Origin: Mycoplasma parvum str. Indiana
GTDB taxonomy: Bacteria > Bacillota_I > Bacilli_A > Mycoplasmatales > Mycoplasmoidaceae
DNA length: 64,000 bases
Reading direction: 5' to 3'
Assembly: GCF_000477415.1 (NCBI RefSeq)
Contig: NC_022575.1
Coordinates: 62,001 to 126,000 of the forward strand
Position numbers and translations under genes: made by a program. Numbering within the stretch: the first letter of the stretch is position 1; each line of letters starts with the position of its first letter. Shown one piece after another: positions 11,604 through 22,473 of this stretch. The notes below the pieces were generated by a model. It worked only from the letters and a program-made list of their open reading frames with translations, was not told the DNA's origin and did no database searches.

Positions 11604-12911
11604 TTGTTAAGTACTAATTTTTCTGCAAATTGTGAAAATCATTTTCTTGAAAAATGATTTAATAAAGGGCCCAAAAGTAAAGAAAAATCTACTCCAATAT
11701 TATTAATTCTTCTTAAAAAAGCTTATAAATTTAATAAAAAAAATTTAGTAAAAATATGATCTTGCTTTTTTATATTATTTGTAATTCTCAATATTTTATA
11801 TATACAACCTATAGAATGAAGCAAATTTAAATTAATTTTTAATGAAGTTAATACTAAAAATAAATCTTTCACTGCTGTATTTATTTTTGGCATTTTATTT
11901 TTTGCAATCAATGATATTTTTCTCAATAAATTATCTTATTCAGGAAGAATTTTTCAAAAAGATAAGAAAATTTCTTTTATAGAATGATTGAAACTTCATT
12001 CTATTTCATTTTTAATAAGATCTGTCACTCCTTTTTCTATAGGTTCAGAACCTTATATAATCTGATGGCTTAAAAAAAGAGGAATACCTTTGAGGCGAGG
12101 AGCCTCAATAGTTTCAGCTTTAACTATTAGTTGATTTTTATCTCAAGGAATAATTACCTGACCTTCTTTTATTTATCTGAATCTTCAAGGTAATTGAACT
12201 AAGAATCAACCAGATTTGAAATATTATTGAATGATGGTTTCTGGTTTACTAATAGATTTCATTTCTACTGCTTTTGTATTTTCTATTAGTTACAGCAAAA
12301 GAGTTCATTATTTCTTTTCTATTACTAAATATAAATTCAACGCTTTATTTAGAATTCCTAATACTTTAACAATTTTTGATATCAAATGAAAATATTTAAG
12401 TAATAAAAAATTTAAGAAAAATTTCATAAGAACTTTTTTTAATATTGTCACTTTTAGAGCAATATTTGTTTTCACTATTCAAAATATTCTTAATTATTCT
12501 TTATTCGCCCTTTTTAGTTCTTCGATCAATAATAATTGAAGTAATTTTTTTAATAATTTCCATATTATTAATATTTCTACTACTTCTAATAATTTTGTTC
12601 CTACTCCCGGATCCGAAGGATCTATTCAATTTACTATAGATAAGATGAATAAATTATTTTCTTTAAATGGAGGATCTCAAGTGGAAAATGGAAAAACAAG
12701 TGAAAATTCAAATAAATTAAATGAAACTATTTTTTTGTGAAGATGATCTCAAAAATATCAACCCCTCCTATTAAGTTCTTTATTTTTATTTATTTATTAC
12801 TTAAATTTTTGAATTAAAAAAAGAATTAATAAATTTCACTTAAAGAAGAGTATTTGCCCAGAATTAACTTCTTGATATACTGTCACCTACTCTTTAACCC
12901 CGAAGAACTAA
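11604..12911 (+). CDS. YbhN/MprF-type (UPF0104) polytopic membrane protein
   Basis: 435 residues with many TGA-Trp. In-frame TAA at 11595 leaves only TTG 11604 (or ATT 11598) as start. About eight hydrophobic segments are visible. Family marks are the block RSVTPFSIGSEPYIIWWLKK with GIPLRRGASIVSALTISWFL, and the later FVPTPGSEGSIQFTIDKMNK, equivalent to the PTPGG-E motif of the lysylphosphatidylglycerol-synthase membrane region family. Members are flippase or lipid-modifying membrane domains; the substrate here is unknown. Its last 86 bases overlap the convergent sigma-like gene. Confidence 0.72.
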
Positions 12912-13452
12912 TTTTTAGTTTTTTACATATTTCTGCTTTTTTAATTCCTCGAGATTTTAAATCTCAAATGAGAGCATATTGAATATTTTTACTTTTTAGG
13001 AATTCATAGATTTTATTAGTTTTTTCCTTAAATGAAAGATCTTGATAAATATCTAAGGAATTTTTCACCATTTCTATTTCAGTTTCTCTGCACCATTGTT
13101 GATGCTCTTTAGAAATAAACTGTCAATTGAAATTCTTTTTTAATTCGTGTAAAGTTTGAAACTTAACTAATTGATATAAATAATTTTTAAAAGAAAGAGA
13201 GCTTTCGCTCTCTAACCTGTAACTATTTATTGCTTTTCAAAAAGCTAGGAATACATAACTTTCTACTTCTTGAAAAGATCAACTAATTAAATTGGAATAA
13301 ACATTATTATTTAAGAATTTTGCAGCATATTTACAAGTGGCAGGAAAATATTTAGATAGTACATGATTAAAAGCTTCTTGATCTTTATTATTTTGGAATT
13401 TCTTTATATATTCCAAAATTAATGAGTTTATTTTGATATTTTCTTTTTTCAT
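12826..13452 (-). CDS. sigma-70-like RNA polymerase factor
   Basis: 208 residues from ATG 13452. The layout is that of a small two-domain sigma factor: an N-terminal helical region (DQEAFNHVLSKYFPATCKYA, then QEVESYVFLAFWKAINSYRL, resembling region 2) and a C-terminal helix-turn-helix (LKSRGIKKAEICKKLKISSS then GLKSRWQYIKK, resembling region 4). Mollicutes have a few alternative sigma-like proteins of this size, such as MG428. The target promoters are unknown. The 3' end overlaps the convergent gene at 11604-12911. Confidence 0.65.
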
Positions 13453-13516
13453 CGAAAGTCATTATATGAGTAAAACGAGATTTTTTTAGTACCATATTTG
13501 TGCTTTGCGAGTTCAA

Positions 13517-15898
13517 TTAATTTATTAAATTATTCCTAATATTTTTAACAAATTCTTCTATTTCTGTTTTACAACTTTGAGAATTTAATAAAAATACTTC
13601 TCTAATAATTGTTGATCTACAGTTTTCTTGCAAATCAACAAAAATTTTTTCCATTTTTTCAATAAAAATATTTAAAGGAGATTTATGTTCTAGTGATTGT
13701 AAATTAATTGTTGTTCTTATTTTTTCTGAATCTTCCAAATGTTGTTCTCAATATAAATCAATAAAGTGAATCATTATTTCTTTTAAAAGACTATTGATAT
13801 CTATATTGACTAATTTAGTTTTTTTAATCTCCCAGAACTTAAAAAATACTTTATTTAAAAAACTTTCTATATATTCCATTGATTTATTTTTGAAGTCTTT
13901 TTCTTCAAATAATTCCATTTCAAAATAATATTCATTTAGTAAAGCTATAAAAGATTGGATTTTCTCTTCAGAACTATCTATTTTTTCAAAAATATGATTC
14001 ATTCAAGTTTTTAATTGCTTTTCGATCATATTTTCAAAAATTTTTTGGTTTTCAGTAGATAAAAGAATAAATTTTCTTTGTTTGTAAATAATATCTTGCT
14101 GAATAGAAAGAATTTCGCTGTACTCTACTAAATTCTTTCTATTATCAAAAGAAGCATATTGAATTCGCTTTTGTAAAGTAGAAATAGTTTTTGAAAGAAA
14201 AGGACTTTCAAAATATTCTTCTTTCATTTTTTTAGAAACTTTTTCAAATTTATCAGCACCAAATCTCTTGAAAATAGTATCTTCAAGAGAAATAAAGAAA
14301 ACTGATTTTCCAGGATCTCCTTGCCTTCCAGAACGTCCCCTTAATTGGTCATCAACTCGCTTAGACTCATTTTTTTCACAAGCTAATACATAAAGACCGC
14401 CTAACTCTCTAACTTCAGGAGAGATTTTTATATCTACTCCTCTACCAGCAATATTAGTAGCTATAGTAATAGCATGTTTTTGTCCAGCTCTCGCAATTAT
14501 CATAGCTTCTTTATAGTGATTTCTAGCATTCAAAATTTCACAAGGAATTCCTTCTTCTTGCAATTTTGAATAAATGTATTCAGATTCATCTACTGAGCTA
14601 GCACCAATTAATAGTGGTTGTCCCTTTAAATAATGGTGCTTAATTTCGGCAATGATGGCTTTAATTTTTATTTCTTTATTTTTGAAAATCATATCGGGCA
14701 AATCGACCCGTTGAATTTTTTTATAAGTTGGTATTTGAACAACTATCATATTGTAAGTCTCTGAAAGCTCTTTAGCTTCAGAAAAACCAGTACCTGATAA
14801 TGCTGAAATTTTTTTATATTTTCTAAAAAAAGTTTGATAGGTAATTTTTGCAGATACTTTACTTTCTTTTTCTACTTCTATTCCTTCTTTAGCTTGAATA
14901 GCTTGTTGAAGACCATAACTATAACTTCTATCTGCTAATATTCTTCCAGTTCATTGATCAATTAATTTAATTTGATTATCGTGCACTATATATTCCCTTC
15001 CATTTTCAAAAACAAAATTAGCTGATAAAGCATTATGAATTTTGTTAATTAAAGCAGAATTATTTAATGAATAAAGCTGTTTTAATCCTAAAATAGATTC
15101 AATCTTCTTGACTCCTCTACTGTTTAGATATACAGATTTACTTTCTCAATCAATTTTGTAATCAAGTTGATCTAAAAATTTAACAGCTTGATCAATTTCA
15201 GAATGCCATCTAAAACCATCATCTGTCGGCTTTGAAATAATTAAGGGGGTTCCAGCCTCATCAATAAGAATGGAATCCCCCTCATCAATAATTGCATAAC
15301 TTAAAGGAGGCAATACTATATCATTTGAATTTGTGGCCATATTATCTCTCAAGTAATCAAAAACTAATTCTGAATTAGTTGTATAAGTAACATCACATTT
15401 AAACATCTCTCTTTTCAAATATCTAGAAAGAGCAACACTATTAAAGCCAACAGAAAGACCTAAAAAATTTAAGGTCTTTCTACAAAATTCAGCATCTCGT
15501 TTTACTAAATATTCATTTACTGTAACTACATGTAATCCTTTTTGTGCTAAAGCTAATAAATAAGCAGCTAAAACAATAACTAATGTTTTACCTTCTCCTG
15601 TTTTCATTTCAGCAAAGTTCCCTTCATAAATAACAAGAGCTCCTAAAAGTTGTGTATGGAAAGCATAAAGATTATGAGTTCTAAATACTGCTTCTCTAAC
15701 TACAGCTAAAGCTTCAGGAACTAAATCGGATAGTTCCTCCCCTAGCTCTATTCTTTTTAAAAAATATTTAGTTTTTAGTTTTAATTGTTCATTAGTTAAA
15801 GATTTAACTTCATCAGTAAATTCTTCTACTTGTAAAAGAACTGTATTAAGTCTTGATAGAGTAGATTCTGAAGTACTTAATAATGTTTTTAATCCCAT
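13517..15898 (-). CDS. secA: preprotein translocase ATPase SecA
   Basis: 793 residues from ATG 15898. Visible motifs in order: Walker A MKTGEGKTLV, motif II DEGDSILIDEAGTPLIIS, the RGVDI segment IATNIAGRGVDIKISPEVRE and motif VI DDQLRGRSGRQGDPGKS, then a helical scaffold. SecA drives protein export through SecYEG. The protein lacks the cysteine zinc tail, as is common in mollicutes. In motif II, Val and Arg of the usual DEVDSILIDEARTPL are both Gly here. It reads as intact, with TGA-Trp at several sites. Confidence 0.95.
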
Positions 15899-15980
15899 TT
15901 ACTCGAACAATTAAAATTTTGTATTCCCCCTTTTGGGAGAAATCTTATAAATATTTAAATTTTTTTAAGTTTCTAGAAGA

Positions 15981-16217
15981 TTATTTTTCAGAACAACAGC
16001 ATTTACAATCGCTTGAACTTTCTTTGCAGCAACAACATTCATCTTTACATGTCTCATTAGAACAACAATTCTCTTTTTTGCATTTTTCACAACAATTTTT
16101 ATTATGGCAGCATTCTAGACAATCTTTTTTACATGTATTTACATTTTGAGTATTATTGCCATTTTTAGTGAAATGATAAATTGCCAATCCTATTATTGGA
16201 GTGGAATAGAAGAACAT
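15981..16217 (-). CDS. cysteine-rich membrane-anchored mini-protein 1
   Basis: No family recognised. An N-terminal hydrophobic segment (FYSTPIIGLAIYHFTK) is followed by about 55 residues with 18 cysteines in CC, CxxC and CCCC clusters (for example CKDECCCCKESSSDCKCCC). From ATG 16217 it is 78 residues. The frame stays open upstream to ATT codons just after a TAA, adding residues that align with its neighbour, so a non-AUG start is possible. A metallothionein-like metal-binding or disulfide-stabilised surface knot is plausible. It is a tandem paralogue of 16376-16588. Confidence 0.7.
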   Translation of the reverse strand: MFFYSTPIIGLAIYHFTKNGNNTQNVNTCKKDCLECCHNKNCCEKCKKENCCSNETCKDECCCCKESSSDCKCCCSEK

Positions 16218-16375
16218 ATATGCAAAAGTTTTGAATATTGATTTATTGATAATAATTTATTGCTTATTTTCAAAATATAGATAAATCAATAAGTATTCTT
16301 TCTCAATAATTTTTTTAATATATCTAATCTATTAAATTTTTATAAATTTTTTTGTTTTTTGAATTAATCAAAAAT

Positions 16376-16588
16376 TTAATTTCCCTCGCAGCAACAACAT
16401 TCCGAAGAACAATTTTCTTTTTGCGCGCAACATTCTTTTTTGCAATTTTCAGAACATTTATCTTTGCAAGATTCAGAGCATTTTTTACATTGATTTTGTC
16501 CATTACCATTATTAGAATGATTGCCTGAAGCAAAATGATAAATAAAAAGACCTATTACAGGAGAAGAATAAAAAAAGATATATGCCAA
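16376..16588 (-). CDS. cysteine-rich membrane-anchored mini-protein 2
   Basis: A paralogue of the gene 158 bases downstream: AYIFFYSSPVIGLFIYHF matches AYMFFYSTPIIGLAIYHF, followed by a tail of about 50 residues with 14 cysteines (CKKCSESCKDKCSENCKKEC, then CCCCEGN). From TTG 16588 it is 70 residues; the frame stays open about 12 codons further upstream. Function unknown, and the same metal-binding or disulfide options apply. Conservation of the anchor and the cysteine spacing in both copies supports it being a real gene. Confidence 0.68.
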   Translation of the reverse strand: MAYIFFYSSPVIGLFIYHFASGNHSNNGNGQNQCKKCSESCKDKCSENCKKECCAQKENCSSECCCCEGN

Positions 16589-16666
16589 AGTTTTAAAAAC
16601 AATTTTGAAATTCTTAATAAATTAAATTTTTGTATTTTTTTTATTTAATTTATAAAAATAATTAAT

Positions 16667-16688
16667 ATTTCCCTAAAAATAGGGAAAT
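16667..16688. repeat. intergenic inverted repeat (atttccct/agggaaat)
   Basis: An 8-bp stem with a 6-base AT loop between the family A gene and the cysteine-rich genes. Same general form as the hairpins at 24418, 48173, 52612 and 54396. A terminator or RNA-stabilising hairpin is likely. Confidence 0.55.
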
Positions 16689-16760
16689 TTAATTATTTTT
16701 TAATACTTCATTTATGAATACTAATTTCAAAAAATATATCAAGCAATTAATTAATAATTG

Positions 16761-17554
16761 TTATTTGTCATAAAAATTTAAGTTGAGAGTATCACTGCAA
16801 TCTCTTCATCAATTTAAAAATATTTTTCCTGTTCAAGTATTCTTTCATAATGAGCATTTGTAAATTGAATACATATTTTTCTTATCTAGTTTAAATTTTT
16901 TAGCCTTCCCATTAAGTTGAATTTGTTTGCTTTGCAATTTATTAGCAATTTCTCCTAATTCTTTAGTAAACTGAACAAATTCTTTCACTCCATGTGAAAA
17001 TTCTTTTGATAATTGTTCCCAAAATTGATTTATATCCCCTTTTCACTCTAATTTTTCAGTATTAAAAAATTTTTTTAATAATTCAAATAATACTGATCAT
17101 TCAATCTCAAATAAATCTCGGTATCATCATCCAAAAAGTGATACAGTTCCATGAAATATATTATTTCAATTTTCTTTAATTTCTGCGCTTTTACTATATA
17201 ATTTGGCTCAATCAAGCTGGACTAATTGCTTGATAAATTTAATAAAATCTTCAAAATATTTTTTAATTGATTTCAAAAAGATAGTATACAAATGAGTTGT
17301 TTTTTCTCAAAAACTAGACGCTGCAATAGTATTTTCTAATTGCTGATTATTGGAATTAATTTGATTAAAGGTGAATAATTTTTGAAATTTTTTTCTAATT
17401 CCTTCAAAATTATTGGAAACACTTTTGTAAGCTAATTCTAAACTAGCTACACTAGCTATAATAGTGCCCCCCCCGCAAGGGCACAGCAAGTGTAAAGTTT
17501 AGGTTTGGTTAAAAATCCAGAAAATCAAAGTTTAGAATGAAGCGTTCAAAACAT
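16761..17554 (-). CDS. family A anchored protein, poly-G frameshift (OFF as sequenced)
   Basis: From ATG 17554 the frame reads MFWTLHSKLWFSGFLTKPKL and reaches a G8 tract (17467-17474) at residue about 26, then stops after AGGALL. With nine G (or six) it continues as GGGTIIASVASLELAYKSVS to TAA 16761, giving 264 residues. The body is rich in Trp, Phe and Lys (for example IFHGTVSLFGWWYRDLFEIE) and ends in an Asn/Asp tail. Paralogous to 17602-18344 and, at the N-terminus, to 21325-22251. A phase-variable surface protein is the best reading; function unknown. Confidence 0.7.
17467..17474 (-). repeat. G8 tract in family A gene 1 (out of frame)
   Basis: C8 on the plus strand, G8 in coding sense. 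Codons GCG GGG GGG GCA lead to a stop; nine G restores the long frame. Confidence 0.9.
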
Positions 17555-17601
17555 TAATTTATTGCTTCTTTAAATAAATAATTAACGAATTTGATTAAAA
17601 A

Positions 17602-18344
17602 TTATTCAAATTTAGAAGAACAAGAATGTCATCAATTTATAAATAATCTTTCTGCAAAATTATTGTTTCATATAGAACATTCATAAAATTCATTTATATT
17701 TTGTTCAGTTAATTTAAGAATTTTCTTTTCTTGTGATTTGTTTTTCTTTTTAGTTATTTTTTGCACTTCTTCAGTAAATTGGCCAAATTCTTTAATTTCA
17801 AATTTGATGTTTTCGGATAAATCATTCAAAAAAGTTTTTATATTTTTAAATTCCGTTCATTTGACATTATCTGTATTAGTTAATTTTTTTAATAATTCAA
17901 ATAGCGCTTTTCATTCTATTGTAAATAAGCCATTTCACCATTCTTTAAACAAAGAAGAAATGTTTTTGTAAATTCCGCCTAAGTTTTGCGCAACAACATC
18001 AAACTTACCATAGAATTTTTTTCAATCAAACTCCAATAAAGCTTGTAAAAATTCAATAAATTGTTTAAAGTATTTCTGAATTATTGTTGTAATTAATTCA
18101 GATATTGCAGAAAAATTTAGTCATTCATTATTTGTTTTGGGTGTCGTATTATTTGATGCAAATAATTCTTTTAGATTTTTTCCTAAAAAGTTAATTCCTG
18201 AGGATATATTATTATTTTTTATTTCTGAACCTATTATTCCCGCTGCGATAGCGCCCCCCCCAATATGGCGCAAAAAGTATAGATTTTAGGTTTTGATAAA
18301 GCTCCAGAAAATCAAAGCTTAGATTGTAATGCCCAAAAAATCAT
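17602..18344 (-). CDS. family A anchored protein, poly-G frameshift (OFF as sequenced)
   Basis: From ATG 18344 the frame begins MIFWALQSKLWFSGALSKPK and meets a G8 tract (18254-18261) at residue about 28, then stops after GGALSQRE. With nine G it reads GGGAIAAGIIGSEIKNNNIS and continues to TAA 17602, giving 247 residues. The C-terminus (FINWWHSCSSKFE) matches FLNWWRDCSD of its neighbour, showing the two are paralogues over their whole length. Membrane-anchored by the N-terminal segment; phase variation is inferred. Confidence 0.7.
18254..18261 (-). repeat. G8 tract in family A gene 2 (out of frame)
   Basis: C8 on the plus strand. TTG GGG GGG GCG leads to an early stop; nine G gives the long frame. 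Confidence 0.9.
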
Positions 18345-18370
18345 TTAAAAAATTTCTTTTATCGTGTTAA

Positions 18371-19183
18371 TTAGTTATTTTCTTCCATAATTGAATTAGT
18401 TACTCAAGGAGAACTATGAGATCAAGCTAACATATTTTGTCTACTTAATTTTCTCTTCTCTCTATTACTATTATTAATATTTTTTTCTTCCGATTTTCTT
18501 AATTCATCTATATTTCACAATAAAAAAAGAAATCCTCTAAATCTTGTTTCAAATTTTTTTGTTTCTTCTAAAGCTTTTTTTCATTTGTTTGAATCGATTC
18601 AATTTTGATAAAAACTGCCACCATTATCTCCACCTCAAAGAAAATTTCATGTTTCTACACCAAATAAGGCATTAAACAAAAAATATAAAAAAGTTCCAAA
18701 TTCTACCTCAAATATGTTTCTATATTTAAAGCCCAGTAAAGTTAAAGCCCCATTTCATAAACTTCTAGAATCAAAATTTATTTCTGAACCATTAGGTTTT
18801 TGTTCATGATTGTTGTTTTTTAAATTTTTGAATAAAGATTCTAATGATTGCCAAGGTTTTTTGAAAATATCGAAGATTGGTTCAAAATATTGGCTTACTA
18901 TTTTAAAAACATTTTTAATTTGTTGAGAAAAAGATCCAAAAAAATTATTTGGACTCTCATTATCTAATTTATTTTGTTGATTATTTTGCAAAAATAACCC
19001 AGCAACACTTCTATAAGCAGATGAAAAGGCAGAAGATATTTGTTGACTTGATAATTCACTTGTAGTAAGACTTAGTACAATGCCCCCCCCAACAATTCCA
19101 GCGCAAGAAATAATTAGCTTACTGGGGGTTGACAAGCCAATCATCTTAAGACCATTTTGCATTAACATCTTTTGAAAAAACAT
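18371..19183 (-). CDS. family B anchored protein with in-frame poly-G tract (ON)
   Basis: 270 residues from ATG 19183. The N-terminus MFFQKMLMQNGLKMIGLSTP then SKLIISCAGIVGGGIVLSLT is a membrane anchor in which a G8 tract encodes GGG. The middle is low complexity (QNNQQNKLDNE), then YFEPIFDIFKKPWQSLESLF, and the conserved C-terminal block LLWNIDELRKSEEKN...LSRQNMLAWSHSSPWVT. Close paralogue of 20480-21319 and 22474-23301. Ends 26 bases before family A gene 2. A surface or periphery role is inferred from the anchor; function unknown. Confidence 0.75.
19083..19090 (-). repeat. G8 tract in family B gene 1 (in frame)
   Basis: Encodes Gly-Gly-Gly within the membrane anchor (GTT GGG GGG GGC ATT). 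A change of one base would truncate the protein near residue 35. Confidence 0.9.
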
Positions 19184-19199
19184 AAAAACTAGTTAGTTT

Positions 19200-20296
19200 T
19201 TATTTACTTGAAACACAAATATCTTTATCGCTATTTTGTGAATTATTACATATAGCATTTTTTAGTAATCCTTCAAAATATTGAAAATCAACTACATTTA
19301 TTTTTAGTGCTTCTCATTTTTGATGAATATTTTGAAGATTTTTATTAAATTCATTTAATTCTTGTGAATTTTTATTTATTTCATCTAATGTCTTTCTAGA
19401 GTTCAATTTAAGAACAGAAGTTTGTATATTTGTGAGAAAAATATCAATTTTTAAAAAATTCAAGAGAATTGTAAGATCATTTTGATTATTTAAAAAAGAT
19501 TTTTTTAATAACTGATTTTGCGAAAAATAAACTTTTAATTTTTCGAGTTGAGATGAAAGATTATCTTTAATTTCTTGTAATGTTTTCTTTGCTATTTCGC
19601 CCTGAGAATTAGTTGATTTCAATTCTTCTGTGGATTTTTGATTATCATCGCCCCCCCCGAATTGGATGATTTATTATCATTTTGTTCTAACTTAAAAACT
19701 GAGTAATTATCTTTTTCTCAATTTAATTCAATCGATTCGCAGCTTTGTTGTTCCTTTTCCTTAGATTGCTGATTAGCAGAATTTATTATGCAAACAAATT
19801 TATTTAGAATATTACCTCATTCTTCAACCCTTTTATTAATTTGAGATAATATATTAATTAAATTTTTAAAAACTTCAAATTCACCAGTTTTTATAAGATT
19901 TTTTTCTGATATTTTAGTTAATTCATCAAAAGCTTTCATTAATTGCTTTATGATATCTATATTTTTTTCATAAAGCTTAGTTAATACCCCTTCTTTCTCC
20001 ATAATAGATTGAAATAACTTTTTCATTTCATCATATTTAAGATTTTTAAATTCTTCAGCATTTTCTTTGTACTTTTTTCAAGTCTCGTGCAAAGATTTAG
20101 TATTGTCTAATTTTGTTTTTTCTTCCGATTTAAATTCATTTATTTCTCTACTATCGTAAATAGAACTGCCAGCTTTAAAGAAATTTTTTAATTGTTTTTC
20201 GGGAATATTTAAGTTATAAGGAATTAAATAAGACAATAATCCTGCAGTTCCTGAAGTTAATAAAAATAAAGTAATTAATTTTGATAGTAAAAACAT
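19200..20296 (-). CDS. family C anchored coiled-coil protein, poly-G frameshift (OFF)
   Basis: From ATG 20296: anchor MFLLSKLITLFLLTSGTAGL, then helical charged sequence to a G8 tract (19651-19658) after NDNKSSNS. At G8 the frame runs into a stop about 20 codons later (about 235 residues). With nine G it continues DDNQKSTEELKSTNSQGEIA through a second coiled-coil half to TAA 19200 (365 residues), ending with the conserved block FEGLLKNAICNNSQNSDKDI. Paralogue of 23311-24392. It sits 17 bases upstream of a family B gene, an arrangement repeated at the other copy. Confidence 0.72.
19651..19658 (-). repeat. G8 tract in family C gene 1 (out of frame)
   Basis: TCG GGG GGG GCG in the sequenced state; nine G would give TCG GGG GGG GGC GAT and the full-length frame. 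Confidence 0.9.
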
Positions 20297-20479
20297 ATTT
20301 AATTAATTTCTAGAAATTTAATTGCACTCAATTGTGTAATTATTGAAAATGTTTTTCGGAATTAAAGATATAAAAAAATTAATTAAATTTTTTTAGTTTT
20401 CAAATAAATTTAAACTTTGCCTATATTTGGGCAAAATTAGAGCGAAATAAAGGTTTGTAATGAGTTTATTAATATAAAT

Positions 20480-21319
20480 TTACTTTTTTTGTTGATCTTG
20501 TTGCTGCCCCTCTGGAACTGAATTAATTGCTCAAGGGGCACTATAAGCCAAGGCAAACATATTATTTCTACTTATTTTTTTTCTTTTTAATTCTTGATTT
20601 GGTTTTTTATGGTTGTTTGTTTCTAATTCTCCCAATTTATTTATATTTCATAAAAGAAAAAGAAATCCTTTCATTCTCTCCTCAAATTTTTCTGTTCCTT
20701 TCAAAGCATTTTTCCATTTGTCTAAATTAATTCAATTTTGATAAAAACTTGCGCCATGATCTCCTTTTCACAAAAAGTTTCATTTATCTAAGTCAAATAA
20801 AGCATTAAATAAAAAATATAAAAAAGCTCCAAATTCTACTTCAAAAATATCTCTATATTTAAAACCTAGCAAAGTGAAAGCCCCATTTCATAAACTTTTA
20901 GAATCAAGAGTCATTGTTGGAATTTGATTCCCTCCATTACTTGAATTTTGTTGTTCTTTTAAAGTTTTGAATAAAGATTCTAATGATTTGAAGGAACCTG
21001 TGAAGATATTAAAAATTGGTTCAAAATATTTTTTTACTATTTCAAAAACACTTGTAATTTGTTTTGTAAGAGACTGCAGAAAATTATTTTGATTATTACT
21101 TTGATCTTTTTCTGAATTTTTAGGCTGAAATAATCCAGCAATGCTTCTATAAGCAGATGAAAAGGCAGAAGATATTTGTTGACTTGATAATTCATTTGTA
21201 GTAATACTCAGTACAATGCCCCCCCCAACAATTCCAGCACAAGAAACAATTAGCTTACTGGGGGTTGCAAAGCCAATCAGCTTAAGACCATTTTGCATTA
21301 ACATCTTATGGAAAAACAT
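20480..21319 (-). CDS. family B anchored protein with in-frame poly-G tract (ON)
   Basis: 279 residues from ATG 21319. The N-terminus MFFHKMLMQNGLKLIGFATP then IVSCAGIVGGGIVLSITTNE contains the G8-encoded triple glycine. Shares the block SSQQISSAFSSAYRSIAGLF, the YFEPIFNIF motif and the C-terminal Ala-Trp/Ser-Pro-Trp block with the other B copies. Lies six bases downstream of the family D gene. Function unknown. Confidence 0.75.
21219..21226 (-). repeat. G8 tract in family B gene 2 (in frame)
   Basis: Same codon phase as the other family B tracts (GTT GGG GGG GGC). In frame at eight. Confidence 0.9.
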
Positions 21320-21324
21320 AAAAA

Positions 21325-22251
21325 CTAATTAGCTTTTAATTTTATCGGCGAGAGACGATCTGCAATCTCTTGAAAGAAGTTAGCTATTTCAAGCAATCAA
21401 TTAGATTGGCCTGGTATAGGCAAAACAAACATATTAAATAAAGAACCTCATTCATATATTATTCTTGCCAATTCTCCTGGCTTAGTATTCATATAACCTC
21501 TTATCATATCTTTTGTAATCGCAGGATAATTGCGATTATTAAAACTTGATTGATTACTGAAAGCTCCGCCAATAATTAAACCACTACTATTTTTAAAGTT
21601 AGATAAGTCTTTAATTAATTTTGAAAAATCTTTAACTTTTTGAATAGCATTTTTTGGATTTTTCAAAAATTCAGATATAAAAACAGATAAAGCTCCTTCT
21701 TCAGCTTTAAAGGGAGAATTCTTATCAATACCAGATAATACTTCCATAAATTTTTTAGTAGATTGTAAACTTTCCCCTTTAAATAAATTAAATAAAGCTT
21801 CTCTTTGATCACTTTCAATAAACATTTTTAAAAATTCTCGAAAATGCATAATTAAATTTTTAAAAACTTGCAAAAACTGTCAGATTCAATCTTTTAATCT
21901 GTGAATATTTAAAAATAAATCTTTTAGAAATCAAAATGAATCCTTTATTGATATGCTAACGTGCGGTAAAGAATCTGAAAGAACTTTATAAGATTGTTGA
22001 AAAAATTGTGATATTGGATTTCAAATTTGATTGAAATTTCAATTAGAATTTTCTTGTTTAGCTTGATTTAAATTATTTTGAGAAAAAATTTCTTTTCCCA
22101 GTGCTTTAAATTTTGATATTATTTTCAAATTAACTTCTGGATGAGAAATGCTAGCCACAATTGCTACTCCGATTACAGAAGAAGATAAATATAAAAGTTT
22201 TTTATGGGTAATTCCGGTCGCCCATAATCTTGTTTGAAGTTTTCAAAACAT
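21325..22251 (-). CDS. family D anchored protein (family A-like, no poly-G tract)
   Basis: 308 residues from ATG 22251. The start MFWKLQTRLWATGITHKKLL resembles family A (MFWTLHSKLWFSG), and the anchor LLYLSSSVIGVAIVASISHP is present, but here no homopolymer interrupts it, so expression should be constitutive. The body is helical and Phe/Trp-rich (QFFQQSYKVLSDSLPHVSIS). The C-terminus (NWLLEIANFFQEIADRLSPI) differs from A. It lies between the two C-B units and is probably co-transcribed with the B gene after it. Confidence 0.72.
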
Positions 22252-22310
22252 GCTTTAAAAATTATTTTTTATTTATAAATATTAAAGTAATTATTTAATT
22301 TTTTAAAATT

Positions 22311-22332
22311 TTAGGGCCCTTCTAGGCCCTAA
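22311..22332. terminator. hairpin TTAGGGCC/GGCCCTAA
   Basis: An 8-bp perfect stem with a 6-base loop in the 222-base gap between family B gene 3 and family D. No long T run on the minus strand. Probably terminates the C-B unit upstream. Confidence 0.5.
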
Positions 22333-22473
22333 TTAAAAGGCTTTAGAAAAAAGTTAAATAATTAATTCTCATAAAAATATATCTGTAAATTGAACATTTT
22401 TGAAATATTTAGATAGCTGATTTTAAATCTAAACTATATTATTTTTTGAATTATTTGAAAATTTTTTATAAAT

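Noticed and set aside
11723-11926. 67-codon minus-strand frame
   Set aside because: It is antisense to the 435-codon YbhN-like gene and has no family features.
16324-16533. Lys/Asn-rich frame overlapping cysteine-rich protein 2
   Set aside because: The overlapping frame has a paralogue with conserved Cys pattern; this one has none.
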